From Phialocephala subalpina (Eukaryota > Ascomycota > Leotiomycetes > Helotiales > Mollisiaceae), in contig FJOG01000001.1 in NCBI GenBank assembly GCA_900073065.1, positions 1,892,439 to 1,956,438 on the forward strand: a stretch of 64,000 nucleotides of DNA, written 5' to 3'. The notes under the pieces are model-generated. The model was not told the DNA's origin, made no database searches, and worked only from the letters and a program-made list of their open reading frames with translations. Every line of letters starts with the position of its first letter. The first letter of the stretch is position 1. Of this stretch, positions 50,415 through 62,086 are shown in pieces. The position numbers were made by a program, and so were the translations under genes.

Positions 50415-51694
50415 ATGCCAGCACCGACCGCCCTATTGTGGAAGCCAGAAGAGCTCGCCGACGCTGCCAGCGTACCATTACCAACAGAAGGTTTGTGCGC
50501 GAAACTCCATATACAAGCAAATTTCTAACAAAATCTCAGATCAAGACGACGAATTACTACTCGACGCGCCCAGCGAGATGCCAACAGAAGCTGGTGCAGT
50601 CCAACTAGTAGAAGGTGATACAGAGATGACGGTAGATGAGGAGGGAAGACCTAGATTTTCGCCAGCAAAGCAACATGTACGTTCTTCCACCTAAGCATAA
50701 ACAAAAAATATATCCTCACACACATACCAGGAGACCGACTTCAAAGTTGAGAGCCGAAAAGTCCCTATCCCACCACATCGGGTGTCTCCTTTGAAAAGCG
50801 CTTGGCCTAAGATGTACCCGCCACTTGTGGAGCATCTAAAGCTACAAGTCCGAATGAACGTCAAAAGCAAATGCGTCGAGCTACGAAACCACAAAAAGAC
50901 AACCGACCCCGGAGCCTTACAGAAAGGGGAAGACTTCGTCAAAGCATTCTCATTAGGATTCGATGGTATGTCCCATTTTCAGCGCCCAGCAACTGCGAAG
51001 TCCTGGTCCTATATCCTTTCACTCATTGACGCGAACCTTTAGTCGACGATGCGATAGCTTTACTTCGACTAGATGACCTCTACATAGAGACATTCGAGAT
51101 CAAAGATGTCAAAACCCTTCAAGGAGAGCGTACGTTTCACTTCCTTACCCATTTGCTGTCTTTTTGTATGAGAGCTCTAGAGCTGGGAGATGCCTTGGGA
51201 GCTAAGACACACAGCAAACGGATACAATCCGTTTGCATACAGACTCCTAAGATAGCTCCTTACTCCGGGAGCTCCCAGCAACGAAAATGACTCTTCACAA
51301 TGCTAATTGTCGAGCAGATTTGGGTCGAGCCATTGGACGAATCGCAGGCAAAGTAAGTGATATTTTCTTGGGGAATTATTCCCTCTTTCGCGCTGTCTCT
51401 AGAGTTGCTCCTGGGCAATTCTACTCCAAGACTTGCATCTACACTTCCGAAACAAACTAAGCAGTATACTGATTCCGAGCTTTTAATGAACAGGACGGAA
51501 AGACAAAATTCGCCATAGAAAATGCGTCAAGAACTCGCGTGGTTCTGGCCGATTCGAAGATTCACATCCTAGGAGGATTCAAGAACATTCACATTGCGAG
51601 AGAGGCGATCGTCAGCTTGATCCTGGGAAGTCCGCCAGGAAAGGTTTATGGTAATTTGAGAACGGTGGCTTCGAGAATGAAGGAGAGATTCTGA
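50415..51694 (+). CDS. pno1: Pre-rRNA processing protein Pno1/Dim2 (KH domain)
   Basis: Nuclear and cytoplasmic 40S assembly factor that binds near the 3' end of 18S rRNA and partners the endonuclease Nob1. Six exons: 50415-50490, 50540-50676, 50731-50965, 51043-51129, 51318-51352 and 51494-51694, giving 256 residues, the usual length. An acidic N-terminus (DQDDELLLDAPSEMPTEAG) is followed by VPIPPHRVSPLKSAWP, VRMNVKSKCVELR, and the KH domain with LGRAIGRIAGKDGKTKFAI, ENASRTRVVLADSKIHILGG and the GSPPGKVYGNLR end. The fourth intron (188 nt) carries an introner-like sequence; the fifth (141 nt) is also long. It diverges from the Mdm31/32 gene, with 273 bp between starts. Secure. Confidence 0.97.
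51130..51317 (+). repeat. Introner-like element in the pno1 intron
   Basis: A 188-nt intron starting GTACGT. It contains TGCCTTGGGAGCTAAGACAC and TTTGCATACAGACTCCTAAG followed by ATAGCTCC, which can pair as a hairpin, plus a CGGATACAATCCG palindrome and CGGGAGCTCCC. It matches the other two elements mainly with C/T and A/G differences. The branch site ATGCTAA is also shared with the thioesterase intron. Confidence 0.65.
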
Positions 51695-52284
51695 GTGAAG
51701 GTCTGGGTCTGGGGAGGAGTTTGCATTGAATGGCGTTGGTGGGCATGCATGATATATCATGAAAAGCTTGGGATTTGACGTGGAGTTACTTGGCGAGAAT
51801 GTGTCTCCGGAGAAGGCCTCTAAGACACTGACTAGAATTGAGAGATCCAGCTGTTGTGGCTGACTTGTCGCATCTCCTGCTGACTCGAACATACTTCGAT
51901 TTCAATAAGTCACGAAAGAAGCGTCATAGTGTCACAAGTCATCCATGAATCAAGAATTTTTGTTTGTTTACCCTTTGATTGCCCTAGAATACAAAGCAGA
52001 AAGAAAGGTATGTTTTTGAAATACTCTCCCCTCATTATCCACCCAAGCTAGTCAACAAGTGCAAGACACCGAACCCAACTCCAGCTGAAGCAACTTTCCC
52101 ATCCACGCAAAAGCACACCAAGTCCATCGCTGCAAATGCCATCCATCAATCAAATCCATGCAAAGAAGCGAATGCAAGCAAACTCCATCCCATCCTGCTC
52201 CAACCATCAATTCATATCTTCATTCTAATTGATTCGAAATCGAGTGTGCGTCGAGGTCGAAGATCAGAGTCGCCACGTCGATGC
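51695..52284. other. Convergent intergenic region
   Basis: 3' ends of pno1 and hsp30. No gene seen. Confidence 0.6.
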
Positions 52285-53022
52285 TTAGTTGATGGTGATC
52301 TTGCGACTCTCCTTCTTCTGAGCCTTCGGAACAACGATAGAAAGGATGCCATTCTTCATCGAAGCCTTCACAGCGTCCTGGTCGACACGAACTGGGAAAG
52401 AGAAAGATCGAGAGAATTCTCCGACGCTGCGTTCAGAAACCCAGTACTTGGCTTCAGGTTCCTTTGGTTGCTCGGGTTCCTTCTTGGCGACTTTGGTAGC
52501 AGTGGCGTCCTTGGTAGCGACAGCATCACTTTCATCCGGGACAGCCTCGACGGTGGCCTTGTGGGGTTCGTGACCATTCTCAGCAGCGGGAAGAGCACCA
52601 GTGGCATTTGGACCTTCGATGAAGCCAGTGGGCGGAGTGCCGGATTGATAGGTGCGCTCAGTGCGACCCTTGATAGTCAGGGTATGGTCATCAATGAACT
52701 CGATCTCGACATCCTTCTGCTCAACACCGGGAAGTTCACCATGGAGTTCATAATTAGCGCCGACCTCCTTGACGTCGAATTTAGGGTTAAAGGTCTTCAT
52801 GCTTTGTCGGTTGTTGCGTCGACCGGTGTTACCTTGAGATTGAGAGTAGTTGTCGAAGTCGTCAAGGAGGCGGAAGAGTGGGTGGAAGGAGGTGTCGGCG
52901 GAGGAGGCGAATCCGGGGAAATTGTAGAGAGACATCTTGCGTGTTGTTGTTGAGAGTGGTTTGAATAGAACTCGTTTGCTTTGAGTGACTGGTAGTCTTG
53001 AAAGTGCTCGATATGATCTCAT
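52285..53022 (-). CDS. hsp30: Small heat-shock protein (Hsp20/Hsp30)
   Basis: Intronless alpha-crystallin chaperone. Two in-frame ATGs: 53022 (245 residues) and 52935 (216 residues; MSLYNFPGFASSADTS, the usual start of fungal Hsp30). The 29-residue extension is basic with Arg, Ser and Leu (MRSYRALSRLPVTQSKRVLF), so it resembles a mitochondrial presequence. The alpha-crystallin domain is FDVKEVGANYELHGELPGVE, DVEIEFIDDHTLTIKGRTER, a long Ala/Glu/Lys-rich insert typical of Hsp30, then EFSRSFSFPVRVDQDAVKA and NGILSIVVPK. A perfect heat-shock element half pair lies upstream, consistent with heat induction. Family call secure; start uncertain. Confidence 0.93.
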   Translation of the reverse strand: MRSYRALSRLPVTQSKRVLFKPLSTTTRKMSLYNFPGFASSADTSFHPLFRLLDDFDNYSQSQGNTGRRNNRQSMKTFNPKFDVKEVGANYELHGELPGVEQKDVEIEFIDDHTLTIKGRTERTYQSGTPPTGFIEGPNATGALPAAENGHEPHKATVEAVPDESDAVATKDATATKVAKKEPEQPKEPEAKYWVSERSVGEFSRSFSFPVRVDQDAVKASMKNGILSIVVPKAQKKESRKITIN

Positions 53023-54658
53023 GAAGAAGATTGTATATGTATTATTGATGAAGAGAAAAGCGACTCTTGAGGAGACAGCGCTGAATTATATACTTCAACC
53101 CAAATTTCCATTGGTTGCTGATGATTTCTGGATCATACCACGCAGAAAGTTCTAGCATGATCGTGAAAGCTACAATGACGAAAACAAGCACAGAGTCGGC
53201 AATCACGCAATAGCTTCAAACAGAAAAGGAAAGAAGGGTCATCACCTGAGAGTTCGCAGCAAGTTCGCGGGGTAGCTAGAAATTTCGATGCAACGAACCA
53301 ATGAAGAACTTCGAAGAGGAACGTTTCCGGATTTGCTGGAACGGACATCAAATAGGCAATTTACTGACAACTGATGGCCTTCTCGTGGTAAGATGTATGG
53401 CATGATCATGGCATTTTGCAGGCAGGCAGATGCAAGTCGTTGTCGATGTTTGAGGTTGATGTGGAAGAGCTCCAGATGCGGGCGGGGGAGATCCCGCTTC
53501 AGAACATCCGGCCATTCCAAGAGCGTCCAAGCGTGCCAAGCTGTGGCAATCCCCTCTCTGCACCGCCACACAAAATTTATTTTAACATCACCTCAACCTT
53601 TCCGTTGGCCACCTCATCTATGAAGCTATGGAAGCATGTGAAAATCCCGCTATCTGAGATTCAGCCGATTATTGGCGATTGAATCATCGAATTGCAGATC
53701 TTCTGCAAAGACAGGGTCCAGCAATAGAGATGCGGCAAACTCCAAAAAAAAAATTGAAGTAACTCCGCGGCAGAGATCATCCGTAAAGGTACATTTGTCA
53801 TTGGTTCTCGGTGGCCGTTGAAGCTAATGATGTGCCTAACTGAACCCTTTGATGGGCATTCGGTCATCCAAATTGAGGGTTTGATGCCGACTCCCTCCCA
53901 AAATGGATGCGAGAGCTGTTGCCTGACAAGATCTGCAAAAGGCATGAGGACGAGAGGGATATTTTGATCATGAGATTGTCCCACGAGTAATGAACCTCTG
54001 TTAGTCTTCTTGCGCCAGCAATATTATTCTCCAGTCGTCACATCCATACAAAACCTCACGGGTCCTATTACCGTCCTAACACTTGGTGGTAACACCTGGT
54101 GGTAATCGTCAGCACAGTGAAAATTGTACTTCGCTTTTATATTATTGATGGAATATTAGCACGTAGTTTGCCAATGTTCCACTCCCCAAGGGATACTGTA
54201 ATATTTAAATGCGCCGATATGCGAGATAGGCCTTGAGCATGGGCAATACAGATTATTGCTTATCGTGATCTCGACCACGATGAGATTCTCAACTAAATTA
54301 TAGACAATGCCGCTGGCTTTGCACGTTCAAAAAGCAAAACAAGGAAAGTGACCATAAAATTTTTAGCAAAGAGACCACAGGCCTCAAGTAACTTTACATT
54401 TCGGCTATCACCAGTATGACTTGCTCCCATGTAAATGCAGTATCAAGTCCTCTACACGTTGAATATCGTGTCTCATGCAATTCCTCAATCGTAAATCATT
54501 ACCTGTAAGGTATTGTCTTTTATAAATACCCAAGAAGAGAATACTGGGCCCTAATGCAATGACCAGCAATGTATTGGCCCCTTGCAGTCACCGTGGCAAT
54601 AGAATTATCGTTTGTATCGAGAAATATCGCATTACGAACTGATTCGTTTTGCTGACAA
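53023..54658. other. hsp30 upstream region, no other gene (1.6 kb)
   Basis: Contains the hsp30 promoter. A 107-codon minus-strand frame at 53984-53661 and others overlap each other without a family pattern. An AT-richer stretch at about 54100-54640 has no frames. Confidence 0.5.
53144..53153 (-). promoter_or_regulatory. Heat-shock element (inverted nGAAn pair)
   Basis: AGAAAGTTCT, two contiguous inverted nGAAn units, 122 bp upstream of the longer hsp30 start. Three units are needed for strong HSF binding; a third is only partial here. Confidence 0.55.
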
Positions 54659-56682
54659 TTATGGGAATCGCATCTGCGGGTAGCCGCTCATAACCGGAGG
54701 CTGAGGAGCAACAGGACTTGGCAGCCGGTGAAACAAGCCAATAAGTCTTCGTCCAACGGATGTCTCCAACTCAGTACCATCTCGAGCAATCTTGACCTCT
54801 CGATTAGAGTTCCAAGGGTTTCGTAGGCCTCTCGTTCTGTAGAAAGGGAGCCGAGTAGTAGATACCCACTCGACCTTAAACGGCTTGCCCCATGCTTTGC
54901 TTTTCGGAGTCTCTGGGTCCTGGTCACTGTTGCTGCGTGTCTCGTCGTCGTCCTCTGACCCATCTTCATCTCGCTCCACTTCCCAAAAAATTGTCCCTCG
55001 AGCAGAATCATCAATGATTCTACCTTTTGGTGCGAACTCTGTCGCAGGAGTTGGTATGGCTTTTGGAAGTTCGGGGTCATCGATCGTATGGGCTTCGGGC
55101 GCGAATTCGATGGCGGCTGTTGGGTCATTGCTGATTTCGGAAATCATCTTGGCATAGCCAAAATATTCGCCAGATTTATTGGCGGAGAATATAAGGTACA
55201 CATTTTCGGCATCCTAGAACAAGTGTCAGTTCGGTGTGAGATGCATACATGTCATACGCTTACCTTGAACGCTTTATTGAGAGTTTCCTCGTTGTGGGAT
55301 TGGGTTGCCCAGATTCCATTTCGAGCACTCAACTCAAGGTCTTCAACTGTAAGGCTTTTTACAACAAAAAACTTGTCTTTGGGTGGGTTTCCTTCAGCTG
55401 GATTTGGAACTTCATCTACTTGAACAACTTCTTGAGACTTCGTTTCCATTTCGGGTGACGGCATTCTTGCGACTGGCAGGTTTGATGGTGGTGTAAGAGC
55501 TGCCGGACCCGTGGGTACGGACGCGCCTGCACCTGCTCCAACAGAGCTTCGTCGTAGTCGACTGACTAGCCTTACAGTCTGAAATCTGGAGTCATGAATC
55601 TTGACCTGAGCAGCCGCACAGCTTTCCTCGTCCTTGAAATTTGCGAACGCACAATTGCTTTTCGATATCAAGAACAGCGACTCGAGCCCTGAAGTCTCTT
55701 TGCATACGTGAAGGACTAAACTCATTAGATCTGTGTGCGGAGGAAGATTTCCTATCCAAATTGCGTGGCCTAGAAATGAGAATCAGCCCTACGGATAGAA
55801 GGAAGGGGATAGTTATAGCTCTACATACCACTTTGACGAGGTTTTCGGGGAGGACCTCGAACAACTGAGGACTGGCCAGTACTAGATGCTAGATTCCTCG
55901 TTAGAGAAGCTCGCAATATGCTAGGATCGTCAAAGAATCATGATATATTTTGACTTACCAATGCTGGCAGACCTGCCAGAATTACCACCTCCAGAAGTTC
56001 CACTGAGGTATTCCGTTCCACGATGTTGAGTTGCAAGTCGAGCATCAACCCCGAATCCTCCTCTCACTCCGTATTGTCCAGTAGAAGCATTGTTCGGAAA
56101 CATCTGATTCTGTACCCCATACTGGCTAGGTTGAACATAGAATGATCCAGACTGCTGCGGCGAAACCATATAAGGTTGGCCTTGATAGAACTGGCTTCCC
56201 ATTACAGCAGCAACTCCAAGATTGGTTGGCGACTGACTATGAGCTGGCGCATACATTCCTTGATACTGAGGTTGATACTGGATATTGTACGGTATTGACC
56301 CTGTCGTAGATGTCATGCCTGCGGGTACTGCATATTGCGCGTTTTGCTGGTGGTATTGAGGCGGGGATGCTGGATGGTTAACAGGATATCTCTGGGAGGG
56401 TATGTTGCTATAACCTTGGAATGCGTCTGGGAGGGCTGAGCCAAGAGAGCTCATACCGAATGAGTCTTGTCGTCCAGGCGAAGCACTCTGCTGCTGAGGG
56501 AAGGATGGCACTGAAGGGAAGCTTCCTGGTGTGTTCGACTGTGACGATCCATGGTAACCTCTTCTCACTTCGCTGCCATCATAAGATACTGCTGTCGTAA
56601 GATGCTGGACATTCTGTCTTGAAGGTTGCGAGCTATTCGGCAAATTGCCGTCTGGCTGCGATCCAGTTGGTGTGTCCGTCAT
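54659..56682 (-). CDS. RRM-YTH domain RNA-binding protein (m6A reader type)
   Basis: Exons (minus strand): 56682-55959, 55888-55829, 55769-55264 and 55213-54659, giving 614 residues. The first 250 residues are disordered, rich in Gln, Ser, Pro and Tyr (QYQPQYQGMYAPAHSQSP). Then comes an RRM-like domain (HAIWIGNLPPHTDLMSLVLH, SNCAFANFKDEESCAAAQ) and a YTH domain: KFFVVKSLTVEDLELSARN, GIWATQSHNEETLNKAFKD, NVYLIFSANKSGEYFGYAKM, then after an insert of about 90 acidic residues WGKPFKVEWVSTTRLPF, LRNPWNSNREVKIARDG and SVGRRLIGLFH. The YTH domain reads N6-methyladenosine. The W of GIWATQ fits the aromatic cage. A 40-nt leader intron (56719-56758, CTAAC branch site) is likely. Filamentous ascomycetes have RRM-YTH proteins; the target is unknown. 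Confidence 0.93.
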
Positions 56683-59600
56683 GAATGTTTCGTGTATTGT
56701 TGGGAGCGGAGCCCAAACCTGCACCCAGATAAAGGCCATGTTAGCACTTTTGTCTCACCGTTCGACAGAACGCTGCTCAAAATACCCATTACTAGATTAC
56801 TGAAGAGCATAGGGATGGGACATGGGATCGAGTATTAGACTCTCAAACCAATCTGCCCGAAGAAGAACATCGTAAAGAAGGCGGGAGACTGTACCTCAAA
56901 GCGAGCCTTTCAGATTTCTTTAGAGAGATGTTACTTATGTTCAGATGTGCGATAACCTCCCTTTCTCGAGGTGGCAATCTTCACTCGGAACTCTGACAAT
57001 CCGTAGGCCAAAAATAAGCCTGACGATAGCTATATGTTGAAAGGTAGATGGAAAGATAGCTGATTGTGGGGGAGGCGCAGAGCAAAGCTGATGGTTCGGT
57101 ACGGTGCGAATTCAGGACTTTTATGAGAGTTGTCCAATGTTAAAACAGAAGAGGTCGTGTGCATCAACAGTGATTGTAGTGATCGGCAGCCAATAATGGC
57201 AAAGAGGACGTTGCTTCGACAAAAGCGTCGAGGGCCGTCTTGATAGAACTCGGAAGAAGAAGTTCTCCGGAGCTTTTCGAGGGCTCTAGTAAGGAGCCCT
57301 GTCTGTCAGTGCCTCGCTTGCCTCTGGTCAGAGAGGTTATATTAAAGTTGATTGGGTACTCACGAGGAGACGGGAAATAGAATGTGCGAACCTTGGACCA
57401 CAGAAGCTGCAGGTTGTAGATCAGAACCGACGTTCACTGTTGGTATAAAAAGAAAGTGACTAGACAAGGTTAGGAGATACCGTTCACTCAGAATTGCAAA
57501 GTATAGGAAAACCGGACGGGAGGCTTATAGGGGACCTTCTGTGGCTTTTCACTCGGAAGACGCGAGGAGGAGGAAAACGATCGCCAGGAACGACCGTCAA
57601 ATGACGACGCAGGATGTGCATGTAGGGATTATTTTCGTATGAATCGTAATGTATGGCATATCAATACAGACAAGAGCCGCTAGGAGATTTGTAAACGCGA
57701 AAGATTCGCAGTTCGGTCACGGAAGACGTTATGCATGTCCACCACCACCGTGGAGCAGTTAGGGCTTTTTTTCGGTAGCCAGCGATCAACTACTCGGAGT
57801 ATAATACGCCAATTTCAGGGCCACGCCGAGCAGCTGGGCCAGGCGAGACAAAGTGCAAGAGCAAGTGCCTGGACTGACGTGCAGAGCTTGAGCTTGGGGG
57901 AGCATGGCGAGCACGGGTGCTGGTTAATTTGGTGGCCATTTCTGCGGGGCCAGGATGGAAATGTCGGCAGCGAGGCTGCTTTAGTGGGAAGGAGAAGATG
58001 GGAATTTCAGAAATGCGATGGGCTTGGTGGGACGCTAGACAGGGAGCCCCAGGGATCTCTGGCGCTGTTGGCGCTGTTGCAAAGGTGGTTCGGCCATCGC
58101 TACCCTGCTCGGTCCCAGGTGAGGAAATGTGGCAGTGCGCTGAATGAAGCACAAGCAAACGAGTGGGCGCAACGGTGGCAAAGACGCCGCATCGGCTGTT
58201 AGCGAGCCCCCTCCCCCCCCCAAGATGGGACCCTTCCGACACTAGCACGTCGTGGCATCGTTCTGGACCTTTCGTGTCTCCAGAGGTGTGGCGTTGAGTT
58301 GGGAAACGTGAGGGACGTGAGGGACGTGAGGTTATCATCGTTAGGTTACACAAACATCGTCTACGGCTCTTTGATCCCGATCAACCACAACCACCAGCAG
58401 AGCGGAGCCGCCTCCGCCACACGTAAGATTTTTATATTTGGGGGCGAAAGAAAATCTTTTGCGCTGGCTAGCAGCTCCATTGGCCATTTACGCTTTCGAG
58501 GCTACCGTTAGTCGCGAAGATTCCAGACCCCGTCCGATCTTAACGTATGTGGCTTGACTTGACCGTTTCATGTCTCCAGCCACGCCACTCGCTTTTGTCG
58601 ACGACGCAATACATTTCCAGCTTGATACTTTGGTTGTCAGATCAAGGGCAGGGACACTCCAACCGTTTTCGCTGTGATATTTGGATGAAGAGAGCTCTCT
58701 CAAGTCCAGCAAAAGCCCGCATCCTTCCGCAACCTAGAGAGTGGTATGCGGGAGCACGCTAATCCATCAAGAGTTGCGTAAGTGGAGTGAAGTTAAAGAG
58801 ATCAATTGCTCAGTCCGCCGGACATTGCGGTACCTGAGCATTTTCAGGAAAGTCTTCTTGGGATGACCAGAGGAACCAGACATGTTGATGTTGATGAACA
58901 CAAATTCTTTACCACCAATGCCTTTTTTCCGGAGACTTAACAGTAAGCTCCGCTCCGCTCGCGGAAGAGACCCAAGATCTCTCAAACCAGGAATACTTGC
59001 GGCTCCTAGAGCATGGTACCGCCCATCCACTCGGACCGTATTGTGATAGACCCAAGTGCCGGAAGAGAGGGAAATGTAGACAGATCTCACATAGAGCTCC
59101 CCACAAACCCAGCGATACAGAGAAACGAGCCTTCCAAACCCTTGTTTAATGCTTTTACAGAGCTTCAATCCAAAGTACTTAGGTACGAGACGTCAAGCCT
59201 TGGCCAAAACCTCGGTTTACAGACTTCTGGGCATCACAAGACAGAAGAGAAGAGGCGAAATCAGATGCAGATTGAGATCATACTTCTGTAATACCGGAGC
59301 CGGGGATTTTCTGAATCCTGGATGCCCATCTTCCAGCAGAATAATAGAAGACTGAGCAGTTGACCACATCTGTTGCAAAATCAGGGTCCGAATGACGGAA
59401 GCGGGGATGTCGCTTCTGACAGCTGGGTGGCGACTTCCATCGATCATTCTCAACGGTGGGCGGTCTCAAGAAGTCAAACTCAAAAGACTAGTCGGTGGGG
59501 GAGAACAACCCGAGACTTTTTTCTGAAAATAATACCACTAAAAGTGGTGGAGTATTAGACGATATACGAATTCTAAGCTGACGACTACATGCCAGTTCTC

Positions 59601-62000
59601 GTTCAGCGGATTTCATCGAGAAAAAAGAAAATCGCAGCATCCGCACTCTCTGGCACAAGCACAAGGCATCTCTGGACTCCTCGATAAGCACCTGCTCGAT
59701 CCACAGTCGTCTGGGTAGAAAGTCTAACGTCACAATGGGCCGTGAAGGGTCCCAGAAGGGGGTCTTGTGCTGAGAGGATCATCACTCGTTCAGCCTTATC
59801 AAGTATGGATCGCCAGCGGCTTCATCGACGTCAAACGTGACCAACGCGTACTCCGAGCAGTTCTTACTTGGAATCGTAGGCATCTGCCACGGAGCGCCCT
59901 ATGCGTGCTGTCACTCACACGCTTCCACTCGGTTGAGAGACGGGATTTGCCTATCCGACCCAGTCCTCCTCTGAGTCTCTGACTCTACAACAGCGAGCAA
60001 AAGACGACAACATCGCCATGGATTGCCACCCATTGCCGCTTTTATAAATTATTACTATGCAAGGGAGCCTTCTGGGGTTTGCAAGGCCCAGCATTATCAA
60101 CTGTAATTTGACAGGCTGTGAAGCTTCGCAAATCGTACGACTGGTCAATGCCGCATAGAATTATATAGGTGCCACCCTCACGGCAGAGCCCGTCTTGGGT
60201 ACGTTGGGCAAGCCTAGACATCGAAGTGTGGCTGTCAATCGTCTCAGTGGCGATTCACTTACAGAACCGCATACTCAAGCGAGTCTTTCTTGATACATAC
60301 ATGTTTCTGAAGTGTATTCATTGCATTGCTCGGTGATATTTCTATTGTTGCTTCGCCAAACCAACAACATTCTGCTTTACTCTACCTCGTCTTCAATGTG
60401 ATTAAGCATAAGCATGATCAGAAGTACCTCCTGTCCACCTACCGTTCTTTGCACATTCTGCTTCAAATACTCGGTCAGGACGGTGGGATATTTGCAGGAG
60501 AATGTTGAATCAACCGCAGAACGACCAACCCTTGACACCTGAACCTCGTGCGCCTCGGAAATTATCCAGCGCCAATCTTGGTGCCGTTGTGGCACCCTCC
60601 GAGTGGTGAGAAATGCCCCGGGTTTCCTCTGCATCAACACATCTCAACATATGGGAATACGGCACGTTAAGTCCACAGCTTACGGGCCGGTTCCCTGACC
60701 TCAGAATTGCCTTCACCAATTGTTTGCAGAGAACGACATTCAGATACGTCTTCTGCAAACATTTCGCACGCCTGGTTGCTAACCGTTCAGGCAGCACTTT
60801 GCCAGACTTCTGTGTACTTTGACAGTCCTGTCTGCATTCACCGCCTCAGTTCTGCGACCGAGATTTGAAGGGTTCGTTAATTGCTTTAGGGGACGGATCA
60901 GGTCCAGGCGACTGTGTGAAGCCGGAAAAGCACCCCATTTCATTAGTATCTATGACCCTCGCAAACATGGGCCTAGACGCCAGCTGGCAACGTAGAAGGC
61001 ACAAGGATCCTCCTGTCTGCTTTCGCTCCGGGGCATGAGAGAGCTGCTCTAGCAGGATGAATATAGATATGATAACTTCCATTGGAGGAAACATGCCGCT
61101 GTTGCTGTATGTGCCCAAATAAATGCACACAAAGGCGGCATCGGATGCTCTCCCTTATGCACTTGATGCACTGACAACGATTCCTTGCTGGCATCCTCCC
61201 CACGAACTCCGATAATCAACTGATTGATCAGATAATGATAAGAACCCCCCAATGCTAGGTCTGAAATCAATCAAGCTTTGTGAATCTAGCTGGTGGAGCT
61301 CACGACAAACTGAGAATTCCTTCACTGTGGCAGTGCTAGCTTCAGTGGCCCTGCAATTCGATGACCACTATTGAACCAATGTAACAGGATCTCGCCATCT
61401 TATTGCAAAATCTCAGTTGCAATACTGTAGTACGGTTGAGAGAATAACGTGTTGTTAACTTTCTGTCGACATCTTAAGGTTTGAGCTTTCCAGCAGCTCA
61501 ATCTCAGGGTCCACACCAATTGGCATCCTCTACGAATGGCTGCAAGCTCCTGCTTGAAGGGTCCAGCCACTAACTTATTCATCCGTCCAATTTTCAGCAA
61601 CCCGCGTCTGCGCAGTGACGGTATCGATCCATCGCCCTTTCTAGAGAGTAAGAACCACTTTCACGGAACTTTCAGGCTGAAAGACCACAATTGGAGTGGC
61701 TCTGCAGCCCTTCGTGTGGATTTTATCAGGGGTACCAAACTACCAGTGGAGAAGGATGAGCCTCGGAGGACACCCGCTGCTTCTTCGATGCATGTTCGCG
61801 CGATACAACTGGCTCGATCGCCGATGTTCATGGGCTGATGAGTGTCTAGAACAAGGTCCTTGGGACGCCGCACGCAGCATCTTCCCCTCGGTATGCTCCC
61901 TGATTCGCTTCGTATCCTTCGGAAGTTACTAAAAGTCCCATCATCTAAAATATGCAGTTTCGAGGATGCTATTCTGACGCCACCCGCATTTTGCCACCTT
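56683..62000. other. Gene-poor tract (5.3 kb)
   Basis: No gene with family support. It probably includes a long promoter/leader of the YTH gene (to about 57.6 kb). Overlapping frames at 57735-58353 on both strands are GC-rich and patternless. A poly-C run lies at about 58208-58221 and a three-unit 10-bp tandem repeat (GTGAGGGACG) at 58306-58332. Many short frames at 58.7-62.0 kb lack splice support. Confidence 0.45.
58306..58332. repeat. 10-bp tandem repeat
   Basis: Nearly three copies of GTGAGGGACG in a row. Confidence 0.85.
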
Positions 62001-62086
62001 TAAACTGGGAAGAGGCCTCGAGGGAAGAAGCAAAGCACGATGAGATTAGGTTCGTGGAAGCATGGTGATTCGTAGGTATTACTACA

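Noticed and set aside
56683..56739. Upstream ATG for the YTH gene (MAFIWVQ)
   Set aside because: The ATG lies between a CTAAC branch site and a CAG acceptor, so it is inside a probable leader intron.
57735..58353. Overlapping 155- and 187-codon frames on both strands
   Set aside because: GC-rich DNA gives chance open frames on both strands; neither shows domain patterns or splice sites.
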